64,000 bases of DNA from Lachnospiraceae bacterium (GCA_017450065.1 JAFSYI010000034.1:46079-110078), one strand, 5' to 3'; positions 20,754-29,769 are shown, counted from the first letter of the stretch. The notes: generated from the letters alone by a model not told the origin. Numbers and translations are program-made.

Positions 20754-21881
20754 ATGCCGAAATATGATTATCTTATAGTAGGAGCAGGCCTCTTCGGAGC
20801 CGTATTTGCCCATGAAGCGGTAAAGAACGGCAGGAAGTGCCTTGTAATTGACAGGCGTCCGCACATAGGAGGCAATGTCTACACGGAGGAGATCGAGGGT
20901 ATTAACGTACACAGATACGGTGCCCATATATTCCATACGAGCAATAAGGAAGTGTGGGATTACGTTAATTCCTTTGTGGAATTCAACAGATATACGAATT
21001 CTCCGGTGGCAAGATATAAGGATGAGCTTTATAATCTCCCCTTCAATATGAATACCTTTCATGCTCTGTGGGGTGTCAGGACTCCCGAAGAGGCAAGGGA
21101 AAAAATAGAGGAGCAGAAGAGAGAAGCTCTTGAGGAAATGAAAGCTGCAGGCGTCACTGAGCCAAGAAATTTAAGGGAGCAGGCGATCACTCTGGCCGGA
21201 AGGGATATTTATGAGAAGCTGGTAGAGGGCTATACGGAGAAGCAGTGGGGCAAGAGAGCATCGGAGCTTCCGGCGTTTATCATAAAACGTCTTCCCGTAA
21301 GGTTCACTTATGACAATAATTATTTCAATGATAAATATCAGGGTATACCGGAGGGTGGCTATACATGCATTATTGAGAAGATGCTTGAAGGCAGCGAGGT
21401 AAAGCTTTCTGCGGATTTCTTTAATGACAGGGAAACATGGGAAAATATGGCGGATAAGATCGTATTTACCGGTATGCTTGATGAATACTACGGCTACAGA
21501 TTCGGAGAGCTTGAATACAGGAGCCTCAGGTTTGAGACCGAAGTCCTTGATACGGACAATTATCAGGGTAATGCCGTTGTCAATTATACGGAGTATGAGA
21601 TACCATACACAAGAATAATAGAGCATAAGCATTTTGAGTTCGGGACACAGGAGAAGACCGTTATCACACGTGAATACCCCGCAAAATGGAAGAAGGGTGA
21701 TGAACCCTATTATCCTATGAATGATGAAAAGAACAATGCTCTGTTTGCAAAATACAGGGAGCTGGCAGATGCCGAAGAGAAGGTGATATTCGGAGGACGT
21801 CTTGCGGAATATAAATATTATGATATGCATCAGGTTGTTGCAAGGGCTCTGGAGGTTGTAAGGAACGAGCTTAAGCACTGA
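20754..21881 (+). CDS. glf: UDP-galactopyranose mutase
   Basis: 375 aa. This FAD enzyme converts UDP-galactopyranose to UDP-galactofuranose for surface glycans. The N-terminal Rossmann motif is GAGLFGAVFA. The signature IGGNVYTEEIEGINVHRYGA follows near residue 39. Conserved Arg/Tyr residues of the active site occur in the GYTEKQWG and ITREYP regions. The ribosome binding site is AGGGAGA. It lies alone between leuA and an esterase gene, far from the polysaccharide locus at 51-63 kb that could use its product. Confidence 0.96.
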   Translation: MPKYDYLIVGAGLFGAVFAHEAVKNGRKCLVIDRRPHIGGNVYTEEIEGINVHRYGAHIFHTSNKEVWDYVNSFVEFNRYTNSPVARYKDELYNLPFNMNTFHALWGVRTPEEAREKIEEQKREALEEMKAAGVTEPRNLREQAITLAGRDIYEKLVEGYTEKQWGKRASELPAFIIKRLPVRFTYDNNYFNDKYQGIPEGGYTCIIEKMLEGSEVKLSADFFNDRETWENMADKIVFTGMLDEYYGYRFGELEYRSLRFETEVLDTDNYQGNAVVNYTEYEIPYTRIIEHKHFEFGTQEKTVITREYPAKWKKGDEPYYPMNDEKNNALFAKYRELADAEEKVIFGGRLAEYKYYDMHQVVARALEVVRNELKH

Positions 21882-21929
21882 TGCCATAAAGGTGAATGTG
21901 AAGACCTGCTTCAATATATATGAAGAAGC

Positions 21930-22685
21930 ATGAAACAATCCGTTGATCAAAAAAAGTATAGTATTGACACTTTGACCATGAACATAATAAAGAAAACAAC
22001 AGAAGGAAAACAGGCGGTTCTGTATACGGCGGTGGCTGAAAACAGGCCGCTTGTTGTTATAAATCATTATTCCTCCGATACGGACAGAGTGATAGAATCG
22101 CTTCGCGACATAAACAGCAGAAATGAGACCGAAAATAATCTGCTCTTTGTTTATGATCTTGACTGGGAGCATGACATGACTCCGTGGGAGTGTCCACCGC
22201 TGTATCCGTCAGGTAAAGCATGTACCGGAGGTGCGGATGAGTATCTTGAGATCCTGCTTGCAAAAATCATTCCCGATGCGAAGGAATCGTTATTGGGAGT
22301 TCCGGAATATACCGCTGTTGCGGGTTATTCTCTGTCCGGACTTTTTGCGATATATTCGCTGTATAACTGTGATGTTTTTGACAGAGCCGCAAGTATATCC
22401 GGTTCCATGTGGTTTCCGGGTTTTACGGATTATGTATTCAGTCATAAGATGAAGAAAAAACCGGAAAGGATATACCTGTCACTGGGAGATAAGGAAAGAA
22501 AGACAAAGAATCCTCTTCTGAGAAAAGTGCAGGATAACACCGAAGCCATTGCCGGATATTTTGAAGACGAGGGAATTCCTGTTGTATGGGAGCTTAATCC
22601 CGGTAATCATTTCGCTGATGCTTCCGCGAGATTTGCAAGAGGTATAGATTTATTAACACGTTGTGAAATGTGCACAAAATGTTGA
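21930..22685 (+). CDS. alpha/beta-hydrolase-fold esterase
   Basis: 251 aa. The nucleophile motif GYSLSG lies near residue 133 and a likely catalytic His in PGNHFAD near residue 229, as in the enterochelin-esterase/feruloyl-esterase-like group. No signal peptide is visible, so it is cytoplasmic. The substrate cannot be told. The ribosome binding site before this ATG is weak (GAAG), and a second in-frame ATG 48 nt downstream is possible. It follows glf by 48 nt and may be cotranscribed with it. Confidence 0.75.
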   Translation: MKQSVDQKKYSIDTLTMNIIKKTTEGKQAVLYTAVAENRPLVVINHYSSDTDRVIESLRDINSRNETENNLLFVYDLDWEHDMTPWECPPLYPSGKACTGGADEYLEILLAKIIPDAKESLLGVPEYTAVAGYSLSGLFAIYSLYNCDVFDRAASISGSMWFPGFTDYVFSHKMKKKPERIYLSLGDKERKTKNPLLRKVQDNTEAIAGYFEDEGIPVVWELNPGNHFADASARFARGIDLLTRCEMCTKC

Positions 22686-22686
22686 G

Positions 22687-22736
22687 CCAAAAATTTACAC
22701 TCCTGTTCAGGAGGTAAAAAATGTGCTTGATGAAGT
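22687..22736. other. short hairpin with ribosome binding site and 5-codon ORF
   Basis: TTTACaCTCCT and AGGAGGTAAA pair around GTTC. The right arm carries AGGAGG six nt before ATG and a five-codon frame (MCLMK, stop). It may be a minus-strand terminator (T-run on that strand) or a translated leader for the lipoprotein gene. Neither reading is firm. Confidence 0.25.
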
Positions 22737-22819
22737 AAAAGATTTACATTCGATTAATAAGAAAAATCGTGTATATTTCTATTTGTATAGTGAATAAACT
22801 AATAAAGGTAGCGAGACTG

Positions 22820-23374
22820 ATGAAAATGGTAAAGCGTTTTGCATGTATGGTAATGACAGTTTTTTTACTTTCCGTCATGACCGGATGCGGAGCTACTTCG
22901 GAGCAATGGGCATATAATCACGAACCTGAAAACAAGATCCTTGAGCTTGTCTCTAACGGGAAGGCAGAATACAAGGGCAATGGTTATACATATACCAAAG
23001 ACGATTCATTTATTCATTTAAAAGATAAATCAGGAAATACAACAGATATCCGCTATGTTATGGAAGGTGATGAGATGCTTTTCTACGAAGCATCGGCATA
23101 TCACAGAGAAGGCGGCAGTACTGAAGACGGTGTATACGGACTGTGGAAGCAGAACGAAGGCAAAGAGTTCTTCCAGTTTAACAGGGACGGTAAGTTCAGC
23201 GAGGACAACATCTTTTTTGGCAACTATGGACTGGATAAGGATGCGGGAACGATAAAGCTTATGTATTCGGATCCTCTTCAGGATACGATCCTGTATTACA
23301 CGCTTGACGGTGATACGATCACAATTGAGTATCCCTGGCGGCTGGTCAGGATAAAGACCGGAACAGATAAGTAA
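22820..23374 (+). CDS. predicted lipoprotein of unknown function
   Basis: 184 aa. A signal peptide is followed by lipobox MTGC with the modified Cys at residue 23. The mature part is beta-rich, with repeated aromatic-glycine turns (YGLWKQNEGKEFFQF, FFGNYGLD), resembling small beta-barrel or lipocalin-like domains, but no family is recognised. The start chosen has AAAGG 11 nt upstream and lies at the signal peptide. An in-frame ATG 51 nt earlier would add an unlikely extension. It precedes the sugar-binding protein gene by 147 nt and may be part of that uptake region. Confidence 0.72.
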   Translation: MKMVKRFACMVMTVFLLSVMTGCGATSEQWAYNHEPENKILELVSNGKAEYKGNGYTYTKDDSFIHLKDKSGNTTDIRYVMEGDEMLFYEASAYHREGGSTEDGVYGLWKQNEGKEFFQFNRDGKFSEDNIFFGNYGLDKDAGTIKLMYSDPLQDTILYYTLDGDTITIEYPWRLVRIKTGTDK

Positions 23375-23521
23375 GCACCGGCGGAAAACCCGGAGAAATG
23401 CTTAAAGACCGGACATGACTGTACAACAGGAAGATGAAATAAACATGGTCGTAGGCGGTAGTCGCTTAACGATAGATAACGCAGCATAAGCTGCAAAACA
23501 GATTCAAAAGGAGGGTTTATT

Positions 23522-24898
23522 ATGAAAATGAAACGTGTCGTTTCAACAGTTCTTGCAGGTGTTATGGCATTCTCACTTGCAGCATGTGGTGGTGGAGCAG
23601 CAGCTCCCGCTCCCGAGGCAGCTCCTGCTCCCGCAGCAGAGGCTCCCGCTGAAGAGGCAGCTCCCGCTGAAGAGGAGAAGACCGAAGAGGCTGAGGCTCC
23701 TGCGGAGGAAGCAGCATCAGGCGATGCTATTACACTTAACATGTGGTGTATAGCTACAGAGAGTGATTCTAACCGTCATTCTTATGAAGCAGCTATCGCT
23801 GACATGGAGAAGCTGTATCCAAACATTACACTTAACTGGGAAGCATTCGAGAACGAGTCATACAAGACCAAGATCAAGGCTGCAGTTTCAGCTGATGAAT
23901 TGCCTGACATCTTCTTCACATGGTCATGTGCATTCCTTGGTGACTTCGTAGACGCAGGAAAGGTATACTGCCTTGATGATGTATACGCAAAGTATAAGAG
24001 TGAACTTCCCGAGGTTATGCTTGGTAACTCAACATATGACGGAAAGCACTATGGTGTTCCTCTTACAATGAACATCGTTGGTCTGTTCGCTAATATGGAT
24101 CTTCTTAAGGAAGCAGGATATGATGAGATTCCCGGAACATATGAGGACTTCATTAAGTGCTGTGATGATCTTAAGGCTAAGGGAATTACTCCTTTCGGAT
24201 GTGCAGGTAAGGAGACATGGTGTGTAACCGAGTACCTTGAGTCCATCATCGAGAAGAGCATCGGTGCTGCAGAGCTTAACGACATCTTCGTTAACGGTGC
24301 TACATGGAACAATCAGGGCGTTGCTGACGCTGTTGATACTTTCCAGGAAATGATCACCAAGGAATACTTCGATCCCGCAGGTATCGGTCTTACAAACGAC
24401 GAAGTTAAGGCTAACTTCATGGATGGCAAGTATGCATTCTACATGAACGGTACATGGAACTGTGCAGACTTCGCAGCTAACGATGCATTCAAGGATAAAG
24501 TAAAAGTTGCTGAGTTCCCTGTTATTGATTCAAGCAAGTCAAAGCTTGGACAGCTTATCGGTGGTCCTTCAGATACACTTGCAGTAGCAGCTTCTTCACC
24601 TAACGCAGCAGCAGCAGCTGACTACGCTATGGAGCTTGGTAAGTACATCTGCCATTACGGATATCTTGATGGTTGTGGACTTCCTGCATGGACACCTTAC
24701 GGTGATACAAGCTCGATCAATCCTCTTACACAGGCTGTATCTGAGATCGTAGCAGGCGCAGATTCAATGGTACTGTTCGGTGATACAGCTATGCCGGCTG
24801 ACGACGCTAACGTATATCTTGACTATGTTTCACAGGTTTACGGTTCAGAGATCGACGGCGCAGGCTTCATCGAGGGTCTTGCAAGCGATTTAAGATAA
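23522..24898 (+). CDS. carbohydrate ABC transporter solute-binding lipoprotein
   Basis: 458 aa. The signal peptide ends in lipobox SLAAC (Cys22). A flexible linker almost wholly of Ala, Pro and Glu spans residues 25-68. The family-1 solute-binding fold follows (ITLNMWCIATESDSN, then FMDGKYAFYMNGTW). It captures an oligosaccharide outside the membrane and hands it to the two permeases downstream. A strong AAAGGAGGG site and unusually uniform codon choice (GCA/GCT, ACA, CTT) point to high expression. No MsmK-type ATPase is encoded nearby, so a shared ATPase is inferred. Confidence 0.94.
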   Translation: MKMKRVVSTVLAGVMAFSLAACGGGAAAPAPEAAPAPAAEAPAEEAAPAEEEKTEEAEAPAEEAASGDAITLNMWCIATESDSNRHSYEAAIADMEKLYPNITLNWEAFENESYKTKIKAAVSADELPDIFFTWSCAFLGDFVDAGKVYCLDDVYAKYKSELPEVMLGNSTYDGKHYGVPLTMNIVGLFANMDLLKEAGYDEIPGTYEDFIKCCDDLKAKGITPFGCAGKETWCVTEYLESIIEKSIGAAELNDIFVNGATWNNQGVADAVDTFQEMITKEYFDPAGIGLTNDEVKANFMDGKYAFYMNGTWNCADFAANDAFKDKVKVAEFPVIDSSKSKLGQLIGGPSDTLAVAASSPNAAAAADYAMELGKYICHYGYLDGCGLPAWTPYGDTSSINPLTQAVSEIVAGADSMVLFGDTAMPADDANVYLDYVSQVYGSEIDGAGFIEGLASDLR

Positions 24899-24951
24899 GT
24901 TAAAGCAGTTGCAAGGTTTATACCGGCTTTGACTGATTAGCGTAAACATTA

Positions 24952-25001
24952 CGACCCCTCCCACGTCTCCTTTAAAGGCAGCGAGGGAGGGGTCGATTTT
25001 T
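24952..25001 (+). terminator. intra-operon terminator/attenuator after the binding-protein gene
   Basis: CGACCCCTCCC (24952-24962) pairs perfectly with GGGAGGGGTCG (24985-24995), with an inner CCTTTAAAGG palindrome and a T5 run. It lies between the binding protein and permease genes. Partial read-through would keep permease levels below those of the binding protein. Confidence 0.88.
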
Positions 25002-25017
25002 CGGAAAGGTATTCAAT

Positions 25018-25938
25018 ATGGCTGAAAACAATTCAAACAATAATACCGGGAATACTAGGTCGAATGCAAAGTTCAGAAAAGGATTGGATATTTTTCTGTT
25101 CCTGCTGCCTGCCATACTGTTGTTTGTCGGGATACTGATTGCTCCCATAGCAGTGTCTCTGTACAGGAGCTTTCAAAAGTGGAATGGATTTACTCCCGGA
25201 ACATTCATTGGATTCAAGAATTATACAGATCTGTTTACCTCAGGTTCCCTGCATTTCGTACCGGCTCTTAAGAATGCTCTGATCATTGCGTTCTTCTCTG
25301 TATTTGTACAGCTGCCGTTTTCACTGTTCCTGGCACTGCTTCTGGGACGAAAATACAAGGGTGAGAGATTTTTCCTGACGGTATACTTTATGCCGGTTCT
25401 TATATCTACGGTTGTTATAGGTCAGTTATGGCTTAAGATTTATAATCCTGACTATGGTATCCTTAACAGAGCTCTTATGGCTGTCGGACTGGAAAGCTGG
25501 ACTCATGTCTGGGTCGGCGATCCCAAAACGGCGCTGGGCTCGGTAGTTGTACCTACTGTATGGCAGTATATAGGATATCATATGCTTCTTATGTATGCGG
25601 GTGTTAAAGGTGTTTCACCTGACCTTCGTGAGGCGGCGATGCTTGACGGAGCTACCAACTGGCAGGTCGACAGATATGTGGTAATCCCGATAATCAAGCC
25701 CATAATCAGAACCAGCGTAATATTTGCAGTTACAGGTTCACTGAAGTCGTACGACCTTATACGTATCATAACCAATGCGGGTCCTACTCATAAAACTGAG
25801 GTACCCTCCACATTGCTTGAGGATATGCTGTTCTTAAGGAACAGATACGGAATGGGTAGTACGATATCGGTAATGCTTATAATCCTTTGCTTCGCGTTTG
25901 CTCTTGCGATCACGGCAGTATTTAAGGATAAAGAGTGA
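25018..25938 (+). CDS. carbohydrate ABC permease, MalF/UgpA type
   Basis: 306 aa with six predicted spans after an Asn-rich cytosolic N-terminus. The EAA loop REAAMLDGATNWQ near residue 205 is the contact site for the ATPase. It forms the heterodimeric channel with the next gene product. AAAGG lies 12 nt before the ATG. It sits 17 nt after the attenuating hairpin. Confidence 0.94.
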   Translation: MAENNSNNNTGNTRSNAKFRKGLDIFLFLLPAILLFVGILIAPIAVSLYRSFQKWNGFTPGTFIGFKNYTDLFTSGSLHFVPALKNALIIAFFSVFVQLPFSLFLALLLGRKYKGERFFLTVYFMPVLISTVVIGQLWLKIYNPDYGILNRALMAVGLESWTHVWVGDPKTALGSVVVPTVWQYIGYHMLLMYAGVKGVSPDLREAAMLDGATNWQVDRYVVIPIIKPIIRTSVIFAVTGSLKSYDLIRIITNAGPTHKTEVPSTLLEDMLFLRNRYGMGSTISVMLIILCFAFALAITAVFKDKE

Positions 25939-25953
25939 CAGGAGGGCACAGAG

Positions 25954-26805
25954 ATGGAAGAAAGATATACATTAAAAAAATCAAATCCGGCCCTTAAAGT
26001 ATTTATATATATTTTGCTGGTGGTTTGGGCATTTATTAATTTATTTCCCATATACTTCATGTTCACTTTTTCTCTGAAATCAAATGAGGAGATATTCGGT
26101 AAGAATGTTGTGGGACTGCCTCATGAGTGGAGATGGTCCAACTACTCATCTGCCATGGGCACGGGAAATATGGGTCTGTATTTCTTTAACAGCGTGCTGG
26201 TTACTGTATTCTCAATAGCCATATCCATAATGGCGGCAATGATGGCAACCTATGCACTTACAAGGATTAAGTGGAAATGGGCTGAAATGACCAATGCCTT
26301 CTTTATGCTTGGTCTTACGATCCCGCTTCAGGCATCGATAGTTCCTGTATATGTAATACTTTCGAAGCTCCACTGGCTTAATCATTATTCGACACTGATC
26401 ATTCCGTATTCGGCGTTTACACTGTCGATGTCAATCCTTATCTGTACCGGCTTCATGGTTGATATTCCATATGACCTTGATGAGGCAGCGAGGATAGACG
26501 GATGTGGTCTGTGGGGAACCTTCTTCAGGATAATAGCTCCGCTGCTTAAGCCTGCTCTTTCAACGATTGGTATTTATGCGTTCCTTCAGTGCTGGAACGA
26601 GTTCATGTTTGCAAACGTATTCATTTCGGATTCAAAGCACAGAACTCTTCCTGTAGGTATCAAGGCACTGTCGGGTGCGTATACGACAGACTGGGGTCCG
26701 ATAGGAGCTGCGCTTGTTATAGCTACCTTCCCCACACTGATCATATATATTTTCCTGTCAAGGAAGATACAGGACAGCTTTATAGCAGGTGCCGTAAAGG
26801 GCTGA
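25954..26805 (+). CDS. carbohydrate ABC permease, MalG/UgpE type
   Basis: 283 aa with six spans. The EAA loop DEAARIDGCGLWGTF lies near residue 177. It is the partner of the upstream permease and starts 15 nt after it with GGAGG. A strong hairpin (26845-26876) ends the unit. Confidence 0.94.
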   Translation: MEERYTLKKSNPALKVFIYILLVVWAFINLFPIYFMFTFSLKSNEEIFGKNVVGLPHEWRWSNYSSAMGTGNMGLYFFNSVLVTVFSIAISIMAAMMATYALTRIKWKWAEMTNAFFMLGLTIPLQASIVPVYVILSKLHWLNHYSTLIIPYSAFTLSMSILICTGFMVDIPYDLDEAARIDGCGLWGTFFRIIAPLLKPALSTIGIYAFLQCWNEFMFANVFISDSKHRTLPVGIKALSGAYTTDWGPIGAALVIATFPTLIIYIFLSRKIQDSFIAGAVKG

Positions 26806-26844
26806 GAATCATACTCATATAATAGCTGTAATAATGTTTGTATA

Positions 26845-26876
26845 AAACAGATCCGGTCATGTCCGGGTCTGTTTTT
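26845..26876 (+). terminator. rho-independent terminator after permease genes
   Basis: AAACAGATCCGG (26845-26856) and CCGGGTCTGTTT (26863-26874) pair over 12 bp with one wobble and loop TCATGT. T residues continue to 26876. Confidence 0.9.
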
Positions 26877-26903
26877 GCGTTTATCGAAAAAAAATGTTAT
26901 AGT
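26875..26903 (+). promoter_or_regulatory. possible promoter for the sensor kinase gene
   Basis: TTGCGT (26875-26880) and TATAGT (26898-26903) are spaced by 17 nt, immediately after the permease terminator. A transcript from it would begin near 26910, at or next to the kinase ATG. Confidence 0.45.
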
Positions 26904-26909
26904 AACAGA

Positions 26910-28697
26910 ATGAATATGAAGGAAAAGAACGGTCTGAATTCGAATAAAGAACCGGGAAGCAGAAAGGGTTCGCTCTCATTTGCAATAAGGGGTGTTTTTT
27001 TTGGTATCACCCTTATTATAGTCAGCTCATTCTTTGTTTCCATGCTTCTTATAACACGGGAAGAGAGGAAGGACTATGCGATAAGAGAGGCAACAGGTGT
27101 ACTTACCACATTTGGAAATGCAGTAAGCTCGGAAATCAACAATTACAGCGAACTGTCGCGCCTGATAATAACAGAGGACCGGCTGACGCAGTTCCTAAGG
27201 GCGGATTCGGATGCGGTCAGTCTTGGACTGATCAATGATGCAAGATACGGAATTATGGATATCCTTAATGTCAAGGAAGGAGTAGACTGTGTATTTATAC
27301 TCAGGGAGGATATGATAATTGCCGCAACAGACAGGGTGACATACAAATATGATATGGAACTTATCGAGTCGGAATCATGGAAGCAGGATATCTATGAGGC
27401 CAAAGGAAGGGCGGTGGTACTGCTTAACAGTAACGGGATCGCTTACAAAACAGACGGATCGCCTGTGGTCACGATAGGAAGATCGATATATGATATTTAT
27501 TCACAAAAACGGACCGGAATAATGCTGATGAACCTTTCTTCTTCGGTTTTTGAAAGGATACTCAGACAGCATGGCTATAATAATGTATGTCTTGTTGGGA
27601 CAGACGGTGAATTTATCGCCGGTAACAGAAAGTATTCTGAACTGTATGATCCCTCTTTTGATACAGGGGGAATCGTATTCAGGGATATAAAAACAGATTC
27701 GGGAACCGAACTTTTGTCGGGCGGAAGAATAGGTGATTTTCCGCTTATAATGCTCAGCGTGTCACCTTATGGAACAAAGGGTATACCATATGGTATAATA
27801 TATGTGTTGGGTGTACTGTTGCTTGTTTTTATTTTCGGTACCGTATATCTTGGCGCGTTTATTGCACGCAGAATCACGGGTCCTGTACATCAGCTGTCTC
27901 ATTCGATGGAGAAGAACAAAAAATCGGGTGAGCTTAAGAAGCTGGAGGTACAGATGCCCTACAGAGAGCTTGAGACTCTTGCCGGTGACTATAATAATAT
28001 GATAGACCATGTCAATGAGCTTATAGATACGCTGGTCGATAAGGAGAAAACCTTAAGAAGGGCAGAACTCAGAGTCCTTCAGGAACAGATCAAGCCGCAT
28101 TTCCTTTATAACTCACTTGAAACCATTGGCTTTCTTGCATTGGATGCGGGAGCTGACAGGGTACATGATGCACTGGAAACACTGGGCAGCTTTTACAGAA
28201 ACTTTCTCAGTAAGGGTGACAGGGAGATATCCCTTTTGCGTGAGGTTCAGATTGTCAGGGATTATCTGTCTTTACAGAAGTTAAGATATGGGGATATAAT
28301 CGAGGATGCATATGACATAGCGCCGGAGACTGAGAAATTCGTGGTGCCCAAGCTCATACTTCAGCCCCTGGTTGAAAACAGCATTTATCATGGAATACGG
28401 CTTAAGGGAGAAAAGGGGCTTATAAGCATAACAAGCCGTATGGACAATGGTTCGCTTATTGTTACGGTCAGGGATACCGGAGTCGGTATGAGTGATGAAC
28501 AGATACAGAAGGCTCTGAAGAAGGAAAGAGATGAAAGTGATGCTTCCGATGCTTCCAGCTTTGGACTGTGGGGAACCATAGAGAGGATAAGGATGTACTG
28601 CAATGATGATGATGTGGTAAGTATCAGCAGTGAACAGGGTGAATATACGGAGATCAGCCTGAAGATCCGGGATATGTGGCACTCCGCGGAAGTATAA
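26910..28697 (+). CDS. YesM-family sensor histidine kinase
   Basis: 595 aa from this ATG. The first membrane span is near residues 24-46, an extracytoplasmic sensor domain follows to about 285, and a second span (YVLGVLLLVFIFGTVYLGAF) leads to HAMP. The His-kinase motif EQIKPHFLYNSLE has its phospho-His at about 397. The ATPase domain includes LILQPLVENSIYHGI and DTGVGMSD. Together with the downstream AraC-type regulator it forms a YesM/YesN system, probably sensing sugars for the adjacent ABC transporter. Upstream in-frame starts fall inside the terminator. Neither this ATG nor one 6 nt downstream has a ribosome binding site. Confidence 0.92.
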   Translation: MNMKEKNGLNSNKEPGSRKGSLSFAIRGVFFGITLIIVSSFFVSMLLITREERKDYAIREATGVLTTFGNAVSSEINNYSELSRLIITEDRLTQFLRADSDAVSLGLINDARYGIMDILNVKEGVDCVFILREDMIIAATDRVTYKYDMELIESESWKQDIYEAKGRAVVLLNSNGIAYKTDGSPVVTIGRSIYDIYSQKRTGIMLMNLSSSVFERILRQHGYNNVCLVGTDGEFIAGNRKYSELYDPSFDTGGIVFRDIKTDSGTELLSGGRIGDFPLIMLSVSPYGTKGIPYGIIYVLGVLLLVFIFGTVYLGAFIARRITGPVHQLSHSMEKNKKSGELKKLEVQMPYRELETLAGDYNNMIDHVNELIDTLVDKEKTLRRAELRVLQEQIKPHFLYNSLETIGFLALDAGADRVHDALETLGSFYRNFLSKGDREISLLREVQIVRDYLSLQKLRYGDIIEDAYDIAPETEKFVVPKLILQPLVENSIYHGIRLKGEKGLISITSRMDNGSLIVTVRDTGVGMSDEQIQKALKKERDESDASDASSFGLWGTIERIRMYCNDDDVVSISSEQGEYTEISLKIRDMWHSAEV

Positions 28698-28706
28698 TAA
28701 AGTTAT

Positions 28707-28844
28707 TGTAACTATTCAGAACCCCATTCGCAAAGTCGCGCTCTGCACTTTGTTTGCTCATGTGGTTACTTCGCCATATACATAAAATCCGGCTTTCATG
28801 TGAACATGAGCCGTATTTTATGTGCTTGGCTCTGAATAGTTACA
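28707..28844. repeat. 138-bp MITE-like palindromic element
   Basis: Perfect 14-bp terminal inverted repeats, TGTAACTATTCAGA at 28707-28720 and TCTGAATAGTTACA at 28831-28844, bound the element. Inside, 28781-28822 is a near-perfect hairpin with arms CATAAAAT/ATTTTATG, CGGCT/AGCCG and CATGT/ACATG. A smaller CAAAGT/ACTTTG stem lies at about 28731-28752. It has no coding capacity. It sits between the kinase and regulator genes and fills almost the whole gap. No flanking target duplication is evident. Confidence 0.75.
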
Positions 28845-28859
28845 GATTGGAAAATAAAG

Positions 28860-29693
28860 ATGAAGAGATTATACCGCGTTATGATAATAGATGATGAGGA
28901 ATCCGCCCGTAAGCTTATGAGAGCATCAATAAAGTGGGAGGACCTTGACATGGAGGTTGTCGGAGAAGCGACAAGCGGGATAGAAGCGATAAACATTATA
29001 GATGACTTAAGGCCGGATATTGTGTTTGTTGATATTTCCATGCCGTTTATGGATGGGATCGAATTTACCGAAATAGCTACCGACAGATATCCGGATCTTA
29101 TCATAATAATAATGACAGCAATAGATCAGTTTGAATATGCAAGGAAATGTGTAAGCCTTCCTGTATTTGAATATATGCTCAAGCCGATGGTAAGGGCAGA
29201 GATAACCAAAGTCCTTGAGAGAGCAAAGGACAGGCTGGATGGTATGAGCATAAACAGCCGGAATACCGGGGGTGCCGATGATTATGCTTCGGTCTGGAAC
29301 GATTCCGGGAAGGACGGTGAAAACAGCGGTGCCGAGGAGCTCGGAGTATCAGGTGAGAACGAGAATAATCCGGTTGAGCTTATAAAGAAATACCTTGAGG
29401 AGAATTATACGGATCCAAAGCTTAATCTGGCGTTTGCCGCACAGCATTTTGGATTCAGTGCAAGCTATCTGTCGCGTAAGTTTAAACAGGAGACCGGTAA
29501 GAATTTTATCGAATACCTGACAGAAATAAGAATGGAGAATGCAAAAAAATCTGCAAGATCCGGAGTCAAAATGTTCATTACCGCGGCAGATGTGGGTATA
29601 CCGGATCCTAACTATTTCGGGAGATGCTTTAAGAAATATACGGGCATGAGCTATTCTGATTATATGTCGGAAGGTGAGAACGGCCCGCATTGA
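28860..29693 (+). CDS. response regulator with AraC-type DNA-binding domain
   Basis: 277 aa. The receiver domain has the acidic pair DDEE at 11-14 and phospho-acceptor D58 in DIVFVDISMP. A variable linker rich in Gly/Asn/Glu spans about 130-165. A C-terminal double helix-turn-helix of AraC type follows (FSASYLSRKFKQETGKNF; FGRCFKKYTGMSYSDY). It is shorter than typical YesN (about 500 aa) because the central region is lacking. Likely partner of the kinase upstream. Targets are probably the ABC transporter and GH43-like genes. The start follows the repeat element by 15 nt with only a weak ribosome binding site. Confidence 0.92.
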   Translation: MKRLYRVMIIDDEESARKLMRASIKWEDLDMEVVGEATSGIEAINIIDDLRPDIVFVDISMPFMDGIEFTEIATDRYPDLIIIIMTAIDQFEYARKCVSLPVFEYMLKPMVRAEITKVLERAKDRLDGMSINSRNTGGADDYASVWNDSGKDGENSGAEELGVSGENENNPVELIKKYLEENYTDPKLNLAFAAQHFGFSASYLSRKFKQETGKNFIEYLTEIRMENAKKSARSGVKMFITAADVGIPDPNYFGRCFKKYTGMSYSDYMSEGENGPH

Positions 29694-29769
29694 AAACCGT
29701 GTCTGTCAGATCATTGGATGGGCAGACAGAGTAACGTACAGACGGAAGGATCCGCATAAAGCGGAAAGA

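Noticed and set aside
23602-23730. Repetitive GCTCCCGCT-type tract as a CRISPR or tandem-repeat array
   Set aside because: It is the Ala/Pro/Glu linker coding region of the solute-binding protein; units are irregular with no spacers.
28689-28860. Small coding gene between kinase and response regulator
   Set aside because: No start with ribosome binding site; the sequence is explained by the palindromic element.
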